Assembly: GCF_014200505.1 (NCBI RefSeq)
Contig: NZ_JACHBX010000006.1
Coordinates: 248,001 to 312,000 of the forward strand
Direction: 5' to 3'
DNA: 64,000 nucleotides
From: Massilia aurea
GTDB lineage: Bacteria > Pseudomonadota > Gammaproteobacteria > Burkholderiales > Burkholderiaceae_D
The notes under the pieces were generated by a model. The model was not told the DNA's origin and did not search any database. It saw nothing but the letters and a program-made list of their open reading frames with translations. Of the stretch, positions 44,374 through 53,386 are shown piece after piece (position 1 is the stretch's first letter; every line of letters starts with the position of its first letter). Both the position numbers and the translations under genes were made by a program.

Positions 44374-44829
44374 TCAATCTTCGCGCAGATGCTCTATTTC
44401 AAGCGGAACGGGTTCTATGTCTGCCATAATAATTTGGTGCAAAAGTCCTATGCGTTTTCGAATAGATAATGCGCGAATTGCGAAGATGGGAGAAAATTCG
44501 AGCCCTTCTATTTCTGTATGATTTACAATCACAGGCGTGTTGTAATAGACATCTTTCGGGCTATCAGATGACAAGTGCCATTGCCCATCAAATCGAATTC
44601 TGACTATTTCACCGATATACCTTGCAAACGCTGCAATCCAACCGTCAGTTTCTTCCTCAGTACAGTCTTCAATAATGCTCAAGAATACTTTCTCAATGTT
44701 TTCTAAGGAATTCATTGTCAGATCTATTGAAAAACCTCTCTTATTTGACTCGTTCTCCACGGCCTCGAGTTGGTCATCCATCAAGATTAAAAAATGTTCA
44801 AAGTTATCTCTGTCGTTGGTGGTTATCAT
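44374..44829 (-). CDS. Putative immunity protein, 151-aa family, copy A
   Basis: A 151-residue acidic cytoplasmic protein. It is paralogous to the 51.1-51.6 kb gene, also 151 residues: shared patterns are FIxxMxxQLEAxE near the start, FxRYIGEIV and GxWHL in the middle, YNTPVIVNHT, and RKRIGLLH near the end. No family name is known to me. Copy B sits directly behind a decayed toxin tail, so the family is likely cytoplasmic immunity. Confidence 0.7.
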   Translation of the reverse strand: MITTNDRDNFEHFLILMDDQLEAVENESNKRGFSIDLTMNSLENIEKVFLSIIEDCTEEETDGWIAAFARYIGEIVRIRFDGQWHLSSDSPKDVYYNTPVIVNHTEIEGLEFSPIFAIRALSIRKRIGLLHQIIMADIEPVPLEIEHLRED

Positions 44830-44924
44830 AATTTAATTAGCTTAAGAGTCATGTTTTAGCACACAGTTAATGCCGACTTTCTCAATGCCATCTAGATAAA
44901 AAAGTTCAAACTCCGTTTTTCATA

Positions 44925-45110
44925 AGCGACAAGGCTGTGTGTCGCCCCCGGCTTTGGTGTCGTGGCACCGCGCCGCGTTGTCGTCGTAAATCGACAGCAA
45001 GGCGTCTCACCGATGTACAGGTCGGACATCTAGTCGGCCACGGGCAGCACGGCAGGCCGCCATCCGCGCGGAGCCAAGTGGCATCGCTCCTGTCGCGACT
45101 CTTCGCGTCA
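44925..45110 (-). pseudogene. Decayed vgrG fragment (N-terminal domain end)
   Basis: The stretch GTCGTCGTAAATCGACAGC and following bases resemble intact vgrG near 61.1-61.25 kb (CTGCCGTCATAAATGGACAGC). Heavily mutated and GC-rich. A 76-codon frame across it is an artefact of the decayed DNA. Confidence 0.5.
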
Positions 45111-45219
45111 TGATAGTGAATATTTGAGGTGAACATAAAATTTTAAACTTGTCATTTCATCCATTCGAACTAATTGAGTAAAATTGCTCGTGGTCCGATG
45201 TGAGACCTAATCCGGCGCT

Positions 45220-45762
45220 TCAGATACGCTGATTAGCGGTAGCTGGTATATTTTCGTTAGTTGAGGAAGATCTGCCACTAATATGAAGGCCAATGCAGTC
45301 GTTGTATTGATACTTTTGGGATTTTTCACCAATAAAAATTTCAACTAAAACGCTCACCTCTGCTGTAATATCGACAGGGTTTTGTTGAAAAATTAAAATT
45401 TCAGAACTGGGAATTGTAGCGTCAAAAATAACTGACTCGCCAGGATAAATCATTTTGAATTTTTTCAGTAAATCGTAGGGAGCAAGGTTTATTCTTTGAT
45501 TTCGCGACTCGTTGTTGGTTTCGTTTATCAATTTTATTTTTGGGCCACGTCGAATAATATATTCCAAAGGGAACCCGACAACGTCTGGTCCAATATTTTT
45601 AATAGTAATATCGATTTTAATATTATCTCCAGTATATATGCAGTCGACATTGTTTCGGCACGTTGCTGAAATTTTTAGATTTCGATTATCCATAGCAGTC
45701 GCTGGGGTCTGGAACAGAAAAAATGTGGCTAGCATGAAACAGGTTTTTATAAGATATCGCAT
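45220..45762 (-). CDS. Secreted protein of unknown function, 180 aa
   Basis: A clear signal peptide (MRYLIKTCFMLATFFLF, cleavage near ATA/MDN) leads a mature domain of about 155 residues rich in beta-strand patterns, with DNIKIDITIKNIGPDVVGFPL resembling an immunoglobulin-like fold for protein contact. Three cysteines in the mature part. AT-rich. Probably periplasmic and possibly immunity; no family recognised. Confidence 0.6.
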   Translation of the reverse strand: MRYLIKTCFMLATFFLFQTPATAMDNRNLKISATCRNNVDCIYTGDNIKIDITIKNIGPDVVGFPLEYIIRRGPKIKLINETNNESRNQRINLAPYDLLKKFKMIYPGESVIFDATIPSSEILIFQQNPVDITAEVSVLVEIFIGEKSQKYQYNDCIGLHISGRSSSTNENIPATANQRI

Positions 45763-45907
45763 GTGATCGTCCTACGATTTTTCTTTCTTAATGTATTTTG
45801 CATCTTCATCGGCACTGGTTCCGTCCCATTGGCGAATGGGGGGCGATTGTGCAAACCGCGGTACTGGATGCAGCACAAGTTGGCAGGCTCAACTTCAAAG
45901 TGAGCAT

Positions 45908-46600
45908 CTACTGAAATGCGTCTATCCGCTGAGCTAGCTGCACCCCGTGGAGATCATGGAAGAGCGTGGCGTGTCGGCCGATCATTCGTCGATCAATCGG
46001 TGGCCAATTCGTGTCCTGCCGCTCATGGAGACAATGGACCGGATACACAAGCACCGGGTGCACGTCGTATAGGTAGAACTCGTTGCTCATATAGACGCGG
46101 TTGCGGAGATACTCGAAAGGTTTACACACCTTGCGAAATACCACGTGGCCATTGGACGCCTCAAGCACACGTACGCTGTAGCTGGGACAAATGTTGCCCT
46201 TCGAGCCCGCGCTGTTGGCTAATTTAAAAACATGCCTGGTGCCAGGCACGGTGAAGATGATGTGGCCATCGTTTGGCTGAAGTTGCATATCGAACTTGAT
46301 CGCTCTGACCAGCGACATGACCAAGGTATCCGCTTCTTCCGCAGCGGCATCCGACTGCATGACTACATGCGACCAGCGCTTCTTGTCCTCGCTGCTGGAG
46401 CGAGCCTGTTCAACGACCGCCCGACCCTCGCGTTCGGCGACGTCGCCTGGATACTGAGCCGCGGCCTCGATATTCTTGACTTGTTGCTTCGCGAATGCTG
46501 CGGAGGAGCTTGGTGCCAAGCCTTCAGCCTGCGAATAACCGGACACTAAGGTCAGGGAAAGAACTGGAAGGGCCAACAGGGCGATTCTGGTTGTTTTCAT
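45908..46600 (-). CDS. Secreted protein, about 230 aa, C-terminus possibly altered
   Basis: ATG 46600 gives MKTTRIALLALPVLSLTLVS, a good signal peptide. The mature part includes a helical QVKNIEAAAQYPGDVAEREG and later GHIIFTVPGTRHVFKLANSAG. The final 45 residues (HCLHERQDTNWPPIDRRM) look less protein-like and may follow a frameshift. Its ATG overlaps the stop of a decayed gene just upstream (ATGA), so it was the second gene of a pair. Confidence 0.55.
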   Translation of the reverse strand: MKTTRIALLALPVLSLTLVSGYSQAEGLAPSSSAAFAKQQVKNIEAAAQYPGDVAEREGRAVVEQARSSSEDKKRWSHVVMQSDAAAEEADTLVMSLVRAIKFDMQLQPNDGHIIFTVPGTRHVFKLANSAGSKGNICPSYSVRVLEASNGHVVFRKVCKPFEYLRNRVYMSNEFYLYDVHPVLVYPVHCLHERQDTNWPPIDRRMIGRHATLFHDLHGVQLAQRIDAFQ

Positions 46601-46806
46601 GCGTTGTGCAGTTCGAAATAAAAGGCAGCATCGCCGAGAGCAGATAATTGCAAAGAAATTTTGGTTCTGACCCAAGTATTGCGGGCGAATGAAACATTAC
46701 CACGGTTGCGAGCCATTTCCACGTATAGGACCAGACTTTGTCCAAATTCTGAGGAAACCGCCGCTGAGGGATCGAGAAGTGTACCAATGTTTGTAACCCG
46801 ATTCAG
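46597..46806 (-). pseudogene. C-terminal remnant of an unknown gene
   Basis: A frame reads VTNIGTLLDPSAAVSSEFGQ, SLVLYVEMARNRGNVSFARN and ends GDAAFYFELHNA at a TGA overlapping the next gene's ATG. It has no start and begins abruptly near 46806. The coupled stop-start argues that it was a real gene cut by recombination. Confidence 0.45.
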
Positions 46807-46849
46807 ACAATTTTGAAATGGAGGTTGTCAATCGCAGGTTATACCAAGG

Positions 46850-47085
46850 CACCCGGTACGCAAACGTTGGTTCTGAAAAATCGATGTTTTCTTTTCCTGC
46901 CCGAAAGTTATCACCATTCGACGAGATTTCTTGTCTTGACGTTTTTGAACAGTCATTCGATTAAAAGGTTTCCCTGATTTGAAAGGATTTTCTTCCGGCG
47001 CCCTGAATGCCCCCAATACGTGAACCAAAATCCTCATCATGATGATATCTTTTGATTTCGTCTTAATGGTCAAAAGGGGAGAGTT
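46850..47085 (-). pseudogene. Decayed third copy of the 201-aa immunity family
   Basis: DNA at 46850-47000 (CGCAAACGTTGGTTCTGAAAA and on) aligns with the 3' end of the family member at 33.3 kb (CGCAAACGTCGGTTCCGAAAA). In protein terms RSDRMIFTFQQGKQK-like sequence survives as SRRMVITFGQEKK. Indels have broken the frame and the 5' part is mostly gone. Confidence 0.65.
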
Positions 47086-47126
47086 CTGACATGGTCACAT
47101 CAGAACATACTGAGATATCAATCTCA

Positions 47127-48029
47127 TCATTCCCGATTATTTTTCGGCTCATTGAATCTATATGATTTTTCTTCTATTGGAATCTCTTCATCTAAATACC
47201 TTTCATCTGACCACAAAAGTCGCCACGTTGTATCAAAGTCGATGTTGTCAGTCTCTGTTTCCACGGTAATTCTCGGCGCCTGTGATCCGCCATGTAAATA
47301 ATTCATAGCGCCAACTGGGTTGAACGGAGGGATGGGTGGGACTACTCTATTAAAGATCCTGGTCAGCGGTGTCTTTTTTTCATCAACTGGTTCCCAAATT
47401 CCGCTGGATGGAATTATGTCACCTGTTTTGATAAATATATTATCTGATGGGTCCGGGGGGGCAGGCAGATTTTCTGGAAAATGCAGCAGAGCCAGTTCGT
47501 TTCTCAGCCAGTCGCCGTATAGGGTGAGTCCAGGTTCATCCAGATAGCGTGGCTCTAGAACATGCTGAGCGCACTCTTGCCAAGCTTGACATGCTGAGGT
47601 CAAAGTCTCACAAAATTCTATCCAGAATGGTGTATGATTTTCGTCAATTATATTTTCGCCCTGTTCTATGCGAGTTGTCATTTCTGCCCAGTGGAAGAGA
47701 ATGCGGCGTGCCATCGCAAATTTTCCGTTTGCATCGAATTTAAAAACGCGCTTATCACCCTTGCTCAACTTGATAACTCCGTCTTCGCAGTGACTTAATC
47801 CTTTCAATATCAGTAAATAATCCGAGGTCGGGATTGCTGTTTTACCGGCCCATCCATTTTCATCTGCCACACGCAAGCTTTTTTCTGCCGAAACAGTCCA
47901 TACTCTATAGAACTCAAAAATTCGACGCCAAGCAGTTGCTGAACTCACTTTTTTCAGCCAGAAGAAGATCTGCGCTCGCTCTGTATCAGTTGGCAGCATA
48001 ATCATACTTCTGTCTATCGTAGTTTTCAT
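47127..48029 (-). CDS. Putative immunity protein (Imm71-like), copy A, 300 aa
   Basis: A 300-residue cytoplasmic protein. Conserved blocks shared with the next gene: FFWLKKVSSATAWRRIFEFY, LKGLSHCEDGVIKLSKGDKR, PSSGIWEPVDEKK, AMNYLHGGSQAPRITV and TTWRLLWSDERY. From memory this is the Imm71 group of immunity proteins found beside T6SS and polymorphic toxins in beta-proteobacteria. The helical N-terminus and WEP/NYLHGG motifs are strong family marks. Confidence 0.7.
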   Translation of the reverse strand: MKTTIDRSMIMLPTDTERAQIFFWLKKVSSATAWRRIFEFYRVWTVSAEKSLRVADENGWAGKTAIPTSDYLLILKGLSHCEDGVIKLSKGDKRVFKFDANGKFAMARRILFHWAEMTTRIEQGENIIDENHTPFWIEFCETLTSACQAWQECAQHVLEPRYLDEPGLTLYGDWLRNELALLHFPENLPAPPDPSDNIFIKTGDIIPSSGIWEPVDEKKTPLTRIFNRVVPPIPPFNPVGAMNYLHGGSQAPRITVETETDNIDFDTTWRLLWSDERYLDEEIPIEEKSYRFNEPKNNRE

Positions 48030-48153
48030 AGATTGATTGTAACTTTTCTATTGTTGATGGTCGTTATTCCCGACCCCTTACACTCGTTGTTTGTCAGTTG
48101 GTGAGTTTAAACTCGTTAGTCAAGACATTATTCTGAGCTGAGCCCAGGATTTT

Positions 48154-49047
48154 TCAAGTGCTTTTAAACGAATAGCTTTGCTCTTCTTGTGGTACTGTGC
48201 CATCGCCGTAACGATCGTCTCGCCAGATCAATCGCCACATTGTATTTAAGTCGATACTTTCGTCTTTTGTTGAGACTGTCATCTGTGGTGTTTTCGAGCC
48301 ACCATGCAAATAGTTCATAGTCCCGATGATCGTGAACGGCGGTTGAGGGATTTTGTTTTTAACAAATAACGTCAGAAGAGAAATTTTCATTGGTTCCGCG
48401 TCTATAGGCTCCCAGATTCCTGAATACGGTGTAATCTCATTAGATCTCACGAAAACAGAATCAATAGGATCCGGCACAAATTCTAATTTATTTGTGACAG
48501 AAATGTCTGCTAATTCATCTTGAAGCCAGGAATTATACGTTGTTGGCGCTGGATCCTCGAGATATCGGGTTTCCAGAATTGGCATTGAACATTCTCTCCA
48601 GGCGGCAGAAAGACTCTCCATTCTTTGGCAGAATTCTCGCCAGAGTGGTGTGTATTCCTCATTAATGTTGTTATCTCCTGTTTCTACTCGATGTTTGATC
48701 TCTACCCAGTGTTTTAGAATACGTGAAGCCATTTCAAACTCACCATTGGCATCGAATTTGAAGACACGCTTATTGCCCTTGCCTAACTGAATAACTCCTT
48801 GTTCACAGTGCGCCAGACCCCGGATAATTAATCCAAGTTCGCTTTCCGGTAGAGAAGTCTTCTCTGCCAAACCGCGTCCATTAGCTGCACGGACACTTTG
48901 CTCCACGATTTCTGCCCATGATTTATAAAATTTAAAGATTCTTTGCCACGCGGTTAGAGAACTGGTTTTCTTCAACCAAAAATATATCTGGCGTCGCTCA
49001 TCTTCCGATGGTAATAGAAGTTCGGACGTACTTGTTTGGTCTCTCAT
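48154..49047 (-). CDS. Putative immunity protein (Imm71-like), copy B, 297 aa
   Basis: Tandem paralog of copy A, about half identical by eye: YFWLKKTSSLTAWQRIFKFY, IRGLAHCEQGVIQLGKGNKR, PYSGIWEPIDAEP, TMNYLHGGSKTPQMTV and MWRLIWRDDRY. The ATG at 49047 is used; the frame upstream offers only TTG. The pair probably reflects duplication and divergence toward different toxin variants. Confidence 0.7.
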   Translation of the reverse strand: MRDQTSTSELLLPSEDERRQIYFWLKKTSSLTAWQRIFKFYKSWAEIVEQSVRAANGRGLAEKTSLPESELGLIIRGLAHCEQGVIQLGKGNKRVFKFDANGEFEMASRILKHWVEIKHRVETGDNNINEEYTPLWREFCQRMESLSAAWRECSMPILETRYLEDPAPTTYNSWLQDELADISVTNKLEFVPDPIDSVFVRSNEITPYSGIWEPIDAEPMKISLLTLFVKNKIPQPPFTIIGTMNYLHGGSKTPQMTVSTKDESIDLNTMWRLIWRDDRYGDGTVPQEEQSYSFKST

Positions 49048-49284
49048 GGAAATATTCTTGTCTTTCAATTTTCTTTAATCGCCTGTTCTCGACTGCCAAC
49101 AGCAGCGGTTTGCACAGTTGTCGTGCCAGCTGGGTTGGGGTATTCAGCGCATCTTGCCCATCTAATCACGGTGGAGATGAAAATCTTTGAAATCGGTGCT
49201 CAATCTTTTTTTTAACTATCATGAACGGAGATGACGCTCGACATCGTCGACCGTTTATCACTGCTAAAAACGTCGATCAGTTGA

Positions 49285-49806
49285 TTAATTTTGCAGCGTG
49301 CCAGAGTCTATAACCTTTCGTAGTAGGTTGGTTGGAACATGCATTTTTTTCGTGTAATAAGGACGTGCCAGATAAACTGTTGTTCGGTAAAGGCAGGGAA
49401 TAGTGTCCTGCTTTGAGATAATACCTGCAACTTCTTCATTGGTGAGCATAACATCGCTATCTAACTCATTTTTCGGTGATCGCCAGAACAGTAAAGCAGA
49501 CTTGAAAATAAATTGATTTCCGCTTGAGATTTCGTTGTTCATTACTCGCCCATTCGAAAAAACTTCCAGCCGGTGTTCGAAATCGAAATTTTCGTCACCG
49601 TTCAGCGAGCAAATCAGCTCGCTCAAAACTTGACGCTGGGTACGATTTTCTGAGAATAATGTGTTTAAATTGACGTCAGAAGAAAACTCTATTTCTATAC
49701 GATTTCCATTTCCTTCGATTGCAGTAAATTTTAAGTTGGCTTGACGCGGCTGACCGGTGCAACCCAAAAGAAGAGATATTGCAAGTAAAATAGTTAATTT
49801 ATTCAC
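49285..49806 (-). CDS. Putative lipoprotein, 173 aa
   Basis: NKLTILLAISLLLGCTGQ is a lipoprotein signal with lipobox LLGC. The start codon appears to be GTG at 49806. The mature part of about 158 residues has no recognised family; features are FDFEHRLEVFSNGRVMNNE and a late PCLYRTTVYLARPYYTKK. Likely periplasmic, and by context a candidate immunity protein. Confidence 0.62.
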   Translation of the reverse strand: MNKLTILLAISLLLGCTGQPRQANLKFTAIEGNGNRIEIEFSSDVNLNTLFSENRTQRQVLSELICSLNGDENFDFEHRLEVFSNGRVMNNEISSGNQFIFKSALLFWRSPKNELDSDVMLTNEEVAGIISKQDTIPCLYRTTVYLARPYYTKKMHVPTNLLRKVIDSGTLQN

Positions 49807-49957
49807 TTTGTCAGGTCTAAGATATTTTTCTGTACCAATTCTAGTGCAGAATTTTTTCAGATATCGTAATTCTAAAAATTATCCGGCATCAGGATGATTA
49901 ACGTCACCGGCGCAGTTTATTTGCCGGCCACTCCTGATTTGCCACTATTTACCGAAG

Positions 49958-50338
49958 TCTGCCATGAAGTCGACATCACGCTGCTACCATGCTGCGCGCG
50001 CGCTGTCGCCGCCATCAACACACCTTCGCCACCGCGAACAAGAGGCCACGCATCAGTGCGCAATTCAAAACCGGTACCGCTATACCCGCTGCGCCGCGTT
50101 GCGCCGCGTTGCGCCGAGCCGGCCGCCTGCTGCACTAGACACCCAAGATTGCGATGCATGCCTGCGCTGCTGGTCGCCAACTGCATGCGCTATTGCCTGA
50201 CCGCATTATCGAGTACCCACCGGTTGGATCCAGCGCTGTCAAAGTTATTACTGTGCATGCCGAAGATCACCTCGGCATGATTGATCTCGGTGTCGACGGC
50301 AGCTGGGAAGGGCGGCGCGTGAGACCTCATAATAGCGT
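49958..50338 (-). pseudogene. Decayed vgrG fragment
   Basis: Matches intact vgrG at about 60.06-60.42 kb with moderate change, for example CATGCTGCGCGCGCGCTGTCGCC near 49987 and GTTATTACTGTGCATGCC at 50244. A small tandem duplication GCGCCGCGTTGC is present near 50090-50115. The minus-strand frame still encodes GSAQRG and FELRTDAWPLVRGGEGV but stops early. Confidence 0.75.
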
Positions 50339-50378
50339 TAACGTCATACTTGGCGCTAATGAACAATGCAGACATTGA

Positions 50379-50966
50379 TCAGTCCACTTCGAAATTTTTT
50401 ATTTCCCGATTAAGTGCACCCTCAATCGACTTGATTTTTGAGAGTTGATATTTTTTTGTCGATTTTGGAATAAAGAGCTTGTCCGGCCCGTCTGGAAAGT
50501 CTTCTCCAGTGGAGGAAAATTGATAGCGCGAAACAGAAATTATCGCTTTCTTCACATCGAGTTCAGCAATGATGAGATAGATTTCGTTTCCTCGTGCAAA
50601 AACTGTTGCATCGCGCAGCGTCGTTTCTCCACGGCTGGCTGAGGTCCATGCTGTTGTAGAATCGACTGCACTTTCTATTATTGGAACCTGAAGCCAAGTA
50701 GGGTCATTCTCTTCCTTAAAATAAAAAGATATGCTGCGGCGATAACTTGTTGTGTCTTGATACGTTCCTGTAACCATAAACAATTTTCCGGATTTGGTAT
50801 CCCAGGTATGCAGTCCCTGTTGCGTCGTAAATACTGGGGCGGTAGCTTTAGTTACGCTTGTTGATGTCGCTGTTGCCTTCGCCGATGTGATGCTTATCGC
50901 TGCCGCGAAAAAAAAATTAAATAGGAATAAAAGGGAAGGTTGGTTGAAGCAGGGATGAAAAAACAT
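50379..50966 (-). CDS. Secreted protein of unknown function, 195 aa
   Basis: A hydrophobic start (LLFLFNFFFAAAISITSA) is a signal peptide; AGGAA precedes the ATG. The mature part has beta-rich stretches: GLHTWDTKSGKLFMVTGTYQ, SISFYFKEENDPTWLQVP, and a VSRYQFSSTGEDF segment. Loosely it recalls the 183-aa protein encoded after vgrG (both have a hydrophobic leader and a strand followed by (D/E)PWLxV). Possibly immunity; uncertain. Confidence 0.55.
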   Translation of the reverse strand: MFFHPCFNQPSLLFLFNFFFAAAISITSAKATATSTSVTKATAPVFTTQQGLHTWDTKSGKLFMVTGTYQDTTSYRRSISFYFKEENDPTWLQVPIIESAVDSTTAWTSASRGETTLRDATVFARGNEIYLIIAELDVKKAIISVSRYQFSSTGEDFPDGPDKLFIPKSTKKYQLSKIKSIEGALNREIKNFEVD

Positions 50967-51127
50967 CGATGTTCCTTTCCATCAGACATGGTAATGAATT
51001 TTGCTCGGAAAGCACGAGACAGGTGGGTCATCGAAACGGAGTTAGCGCAATGGATCTCTTACATATATTGAGGCCAAGCAACGCGATGTTCATCTTTTTA
51101 TAGGGATATGTGTATCTAAAAGGCACG

Positions 51128-51583
51128 TTATTTTTCTTCCAGATGATCTATATCCACTGCTTTCGGTTCGACTTGTGACATGACTGCGCCTCGTAAAAGG
51201 CCTGTTTTTTTTCGAAGCGAGAAAGCGTGTATAACACCAAGTGCTGGAAATTCCAATTCCTCTATATTCGTGTGCCCGACTACTACAGGAGTATTGAAAT
51301 TAATATTTTTTTTGTCGTCTAGAGGTAGGTGCCATTTCCCTCCAAAAGTCTCTATTACAATTTCCCCCAAGTACCTTCCAAAGGTTACGCTCAATCCGTT
51401 TTTTTCCTCTCTACTTGAATTAGTTGTGAGCATTTCAAAGAACTCTTCAAGCTTTTCGAGGGAGCTCATATCGCGCGTGAGAGTGAAGCCTAGGGACTCT
51501 GCCTTTTCCTCCAGCGCCTCTAGTTGATTTTCCATGACGAAAATAAAGCGGTCGAATTGTTCTCGTTCGGCTGCGAAATCCAT
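51128..51583 (-). CDS. Putative immunity protein, 151-aa family, copy B
   Basis: A 151-residue acidic protein with AGGAG before the ATG. It is paralogous to the gene at 44.4-44.8 kb: FIFVMENQLEALEEKAES, FGRYLGEIVIETFGGKWHL, FNTPVVVGHTNIEELEF, RKKTGLLRG. It starts 54 nt after a decayed toxin tail, the normal place for a cognate cytoplasmic immunity gene, so it was probably the antidote to that toxin. Confidence 0.72.
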   Translation of the reverse strand: MDFAAEREQFDRFIFVMENQLEALEEKAESLGFTLTRDMSSLEKLEEFFEMLTTNSSREEKNGLSVTFGRYLGEIVIETFGGKWHLPLDDKKNINFNTPVVVGHTNIEELEFPALGVIHAFSLRKKTGLLRGAVMSQVEPKAVDIDHLEEK

Positions 51584-51636
51584 ATAAGCTCCTGTTAGTT
51601 CCTGAATGGGATTTGTGGCCCTGATTTGAATCTAAT

Positions 51637-52127
51637 TCATGCTTTTACTAGCGCTTCCGAATGTGGCTTAGATGCGCCTTTTTCAAGGAGGTGTTCTACA
51701 AGCCATCCAAGTTTCGTTAGCGCACCATCTTTTTTGATAGCGATAAATTTTCTTTTGTTAGACTAAATGCCGCAGTTTTTAGTTGACCTGCATACTTATC
51801 TTATTTTTTTATGCCGATTTGTCGATTGCTAAATGGGGGTTTTAAGGTTCCTTCCGATGCCTCCATAGATACTCGGTAGTCCATCTTTGGTTGCGTCCCA
51901 TGTTGATAGTTTCGCATAGTTGTATCATATTGTCTGCTCCAGCTATCGTGGTCTTTTTTCACCTCGGCGCTGATATTTTTCCCATCGATCTAATTTTTGC
52001 TCGGGTGTTCCCGGTGTTAAATTTTTGGGCTTTAGAGGCAGACCACAGTTCTCGTAATCTCGATCTTTCTTCGCTGACTGTTTTCCCAGCTTTATAGCCG
52101 AATTTCTTGGTAGACCTGTCTCCAACA
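51637..52127 (-). pseudogene. Decayed polymorphic-toxin tail
   Basis: Successive minus-strand frames give GLPRNSAIKLGKQSAKKDRD, YENCGLPLKPKNLTPGTPEQ, KLDRWEKYQRRGEKRPR, a shift, DSWSRQYDTTMRNYQHGTQ, later KYAGQLKTAAFSL, a shift, then DGALTKLGWLVEHLLEKGAS to a TGA at 51639. At least three frameshifts are needed. Directly upstream lie a vgrG piece and a pre-toxin piece; directly downstream is the 151-aa immunity gene. The toxin activity cannot be named. Confidence 0.6.
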
Positions 52128-52460
52128 CCGCACCTGCGGATCGTCGGCCAGCAGTTCGCCGATCAGGTCGCGCGTATCCTTGTCCTGGAAGATATAGCTG
52201 TCGCGCCGCAGCCCGAGCAGAGCCAGCGCCGGTTGCAGATGCAGGCGATAGCGCGCCAGGCCGCCATTGGCACCGAGCCAGACGGCGTCGGTGCGCAGGC
52301 CGTGCCAGGCCCGGCGGCTGCCGTCGGGTTGCAGCAAGGCAATCGTCAGCTCTTCACCGATAAAGTCGGCCAGATTCAGATCGGTCGACGTCGATAATGC
52401 ATCGACGTCAAAACTGAACAGTTCGTGGACCGCCTCGCGCCCCGTGAATCGCTCGGCCAC
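52125..52460 (-). pseudogene. vgrG N-terminal fragment inside a toxin gene
   Basis: Almost identical to intact vgrG at about 61.55-61.88 kb, encoding AERFTGREAVHELFSFDVDA through LALLGLRRDSYIFQDKD to DDPQVR. It is in frame with the pre-toxin piece upstream and then runs into the toxin tail, where the frame ends in a stop. It looks like a VgrG segment copied into the middle of a toxin gene. Confidence 0.8.
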
Positions 52461-52700
52461 CGTGCTAAGCGCCGCACCCCAATAGTCACCCCGTGCAATC
52501 GGGATGCCGGCGCCAACAATGTCCGAGGCCGTGCTCGGATCGATGATGCCAGCGACATCCGCAGCAGCACCTACCATTTCCAGTTTGAGGTCCTTGTCGG
52601 CCGTTGCGAGCGCCGTCGTGGCGTCGGTCAGTTTTTTGCCAATACTTGTCAGATCCGTTATGCCAGCCTGCTTTTTTGCGCAGCGGGTAACTCAAAGAGC
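52461..52700 (-). pseudogene. Pre-toxin segment of a PAAR/Rhs-type toxin
   Basis: Encodes KQAGITDLTSIGKKLTDATT, ALATADKDLKLEMVGAAADV and IARGDYWGAALSTV, a segment typical of the linker between PAAR or Rhs parts and the C-terminal toxin. No PAAR domain remains upstream. A shorter, more decayed relative lies at 43.08-43.24 kb. Confidence 0.7.
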
Positions 52701-52709
52701 GCGTCCATG

Positions 52710-52951
52710 CGCTTGTTTGTGGGCGTCAGCCCCGGCTTTGTTGTCATGACGCCGCTTGGCGCTGCCGGCATAAATCGAACGCGACGGCATCTCGCCGATA
52801 TCCAGGCTGGTCAACTGCTCGGCTGCGGGCGCCATCAGCTGCGCCGGATCCCAGCTGCTGATGGAAACGGCATTTGCCGCTACGCGCCGCAGGGCAGCCA
52901 ACCGGTCGATCGCGTCATCGGTATCGCTGGTGCGCACGGCATGAAAGCGCA
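52710..52951 (-). pseudogene. vgrG fragment (N-terminal domain end)
   Basis: Close to intact vgrG at about 61.07-61.31 kb, encoding RFHAVRTSDTDDAIDRLAAL and SSWDPAQLMAPAAEQLTSLD. It is fused in frame to the end of a truncated secreted-protein gene, forming a 222-codon chimeric frame (52692-53360). Confidence 0.8.
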
Positions 52952-53386
52952 GGTATGGTACGGTGACCTCTCTAGTCCCGTCTTTGTTCAGGTCGGTGAA
53001 TGTGACATTGGGCATGAAGAAATCGCCATCGACGTCCAAACCTGGGCAGTCGCTTACGTCGCGAATTACCCATTCTTCTTTCCATTGAGCCTTTGTTACA
53101 CGCAGGTAGTATGCGGCAACCAAATCAATACGCTCGATCCGACCGGACTGCGGGGCAACTAGTGAAGAGCTCGCCTTGCGAGTAAGCACCAAGATATGCT
53201 CGCCATTGCGGTCGGAAATTTGGTGGGCACCGGCCAGGACTCCATTTGTCCGGATATTCTCAGCGGCTAACCGTTTCGCATGGACGGTCGAGGGCTTGCT
53301 CACAACATGCTCGGCCTTACATGCTTGGATGGCGGGAGCAAGCAGGATGCAAATTCCCAATCCAGTACTGATGCTCTGCTTCCAGA
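52952..53386 (-). pseudogene. Truncated lipoprotein gene, part of a chimera
   Basis: Encodes LGICILLAPAIQACKAEHVV (end of a lipoprotein signal with lipobox IQAC), then AGAHQISDRNGEHILVLTRK and FTDLNKDGTREVTVPY, a pattern of secreted proteins that report a stored value. Both ends are replaced: a tssL piece at the 5' side removes the start, and a vgrG piece replaces the 3' part. No ATG start remains. Confidence 0.6.

Noticed and set aside
44906..45136. Minus-strand 76-codon frame
   Set aside because: It runs through a mutated vgrG fragment in a wrong frame and has no independent support.
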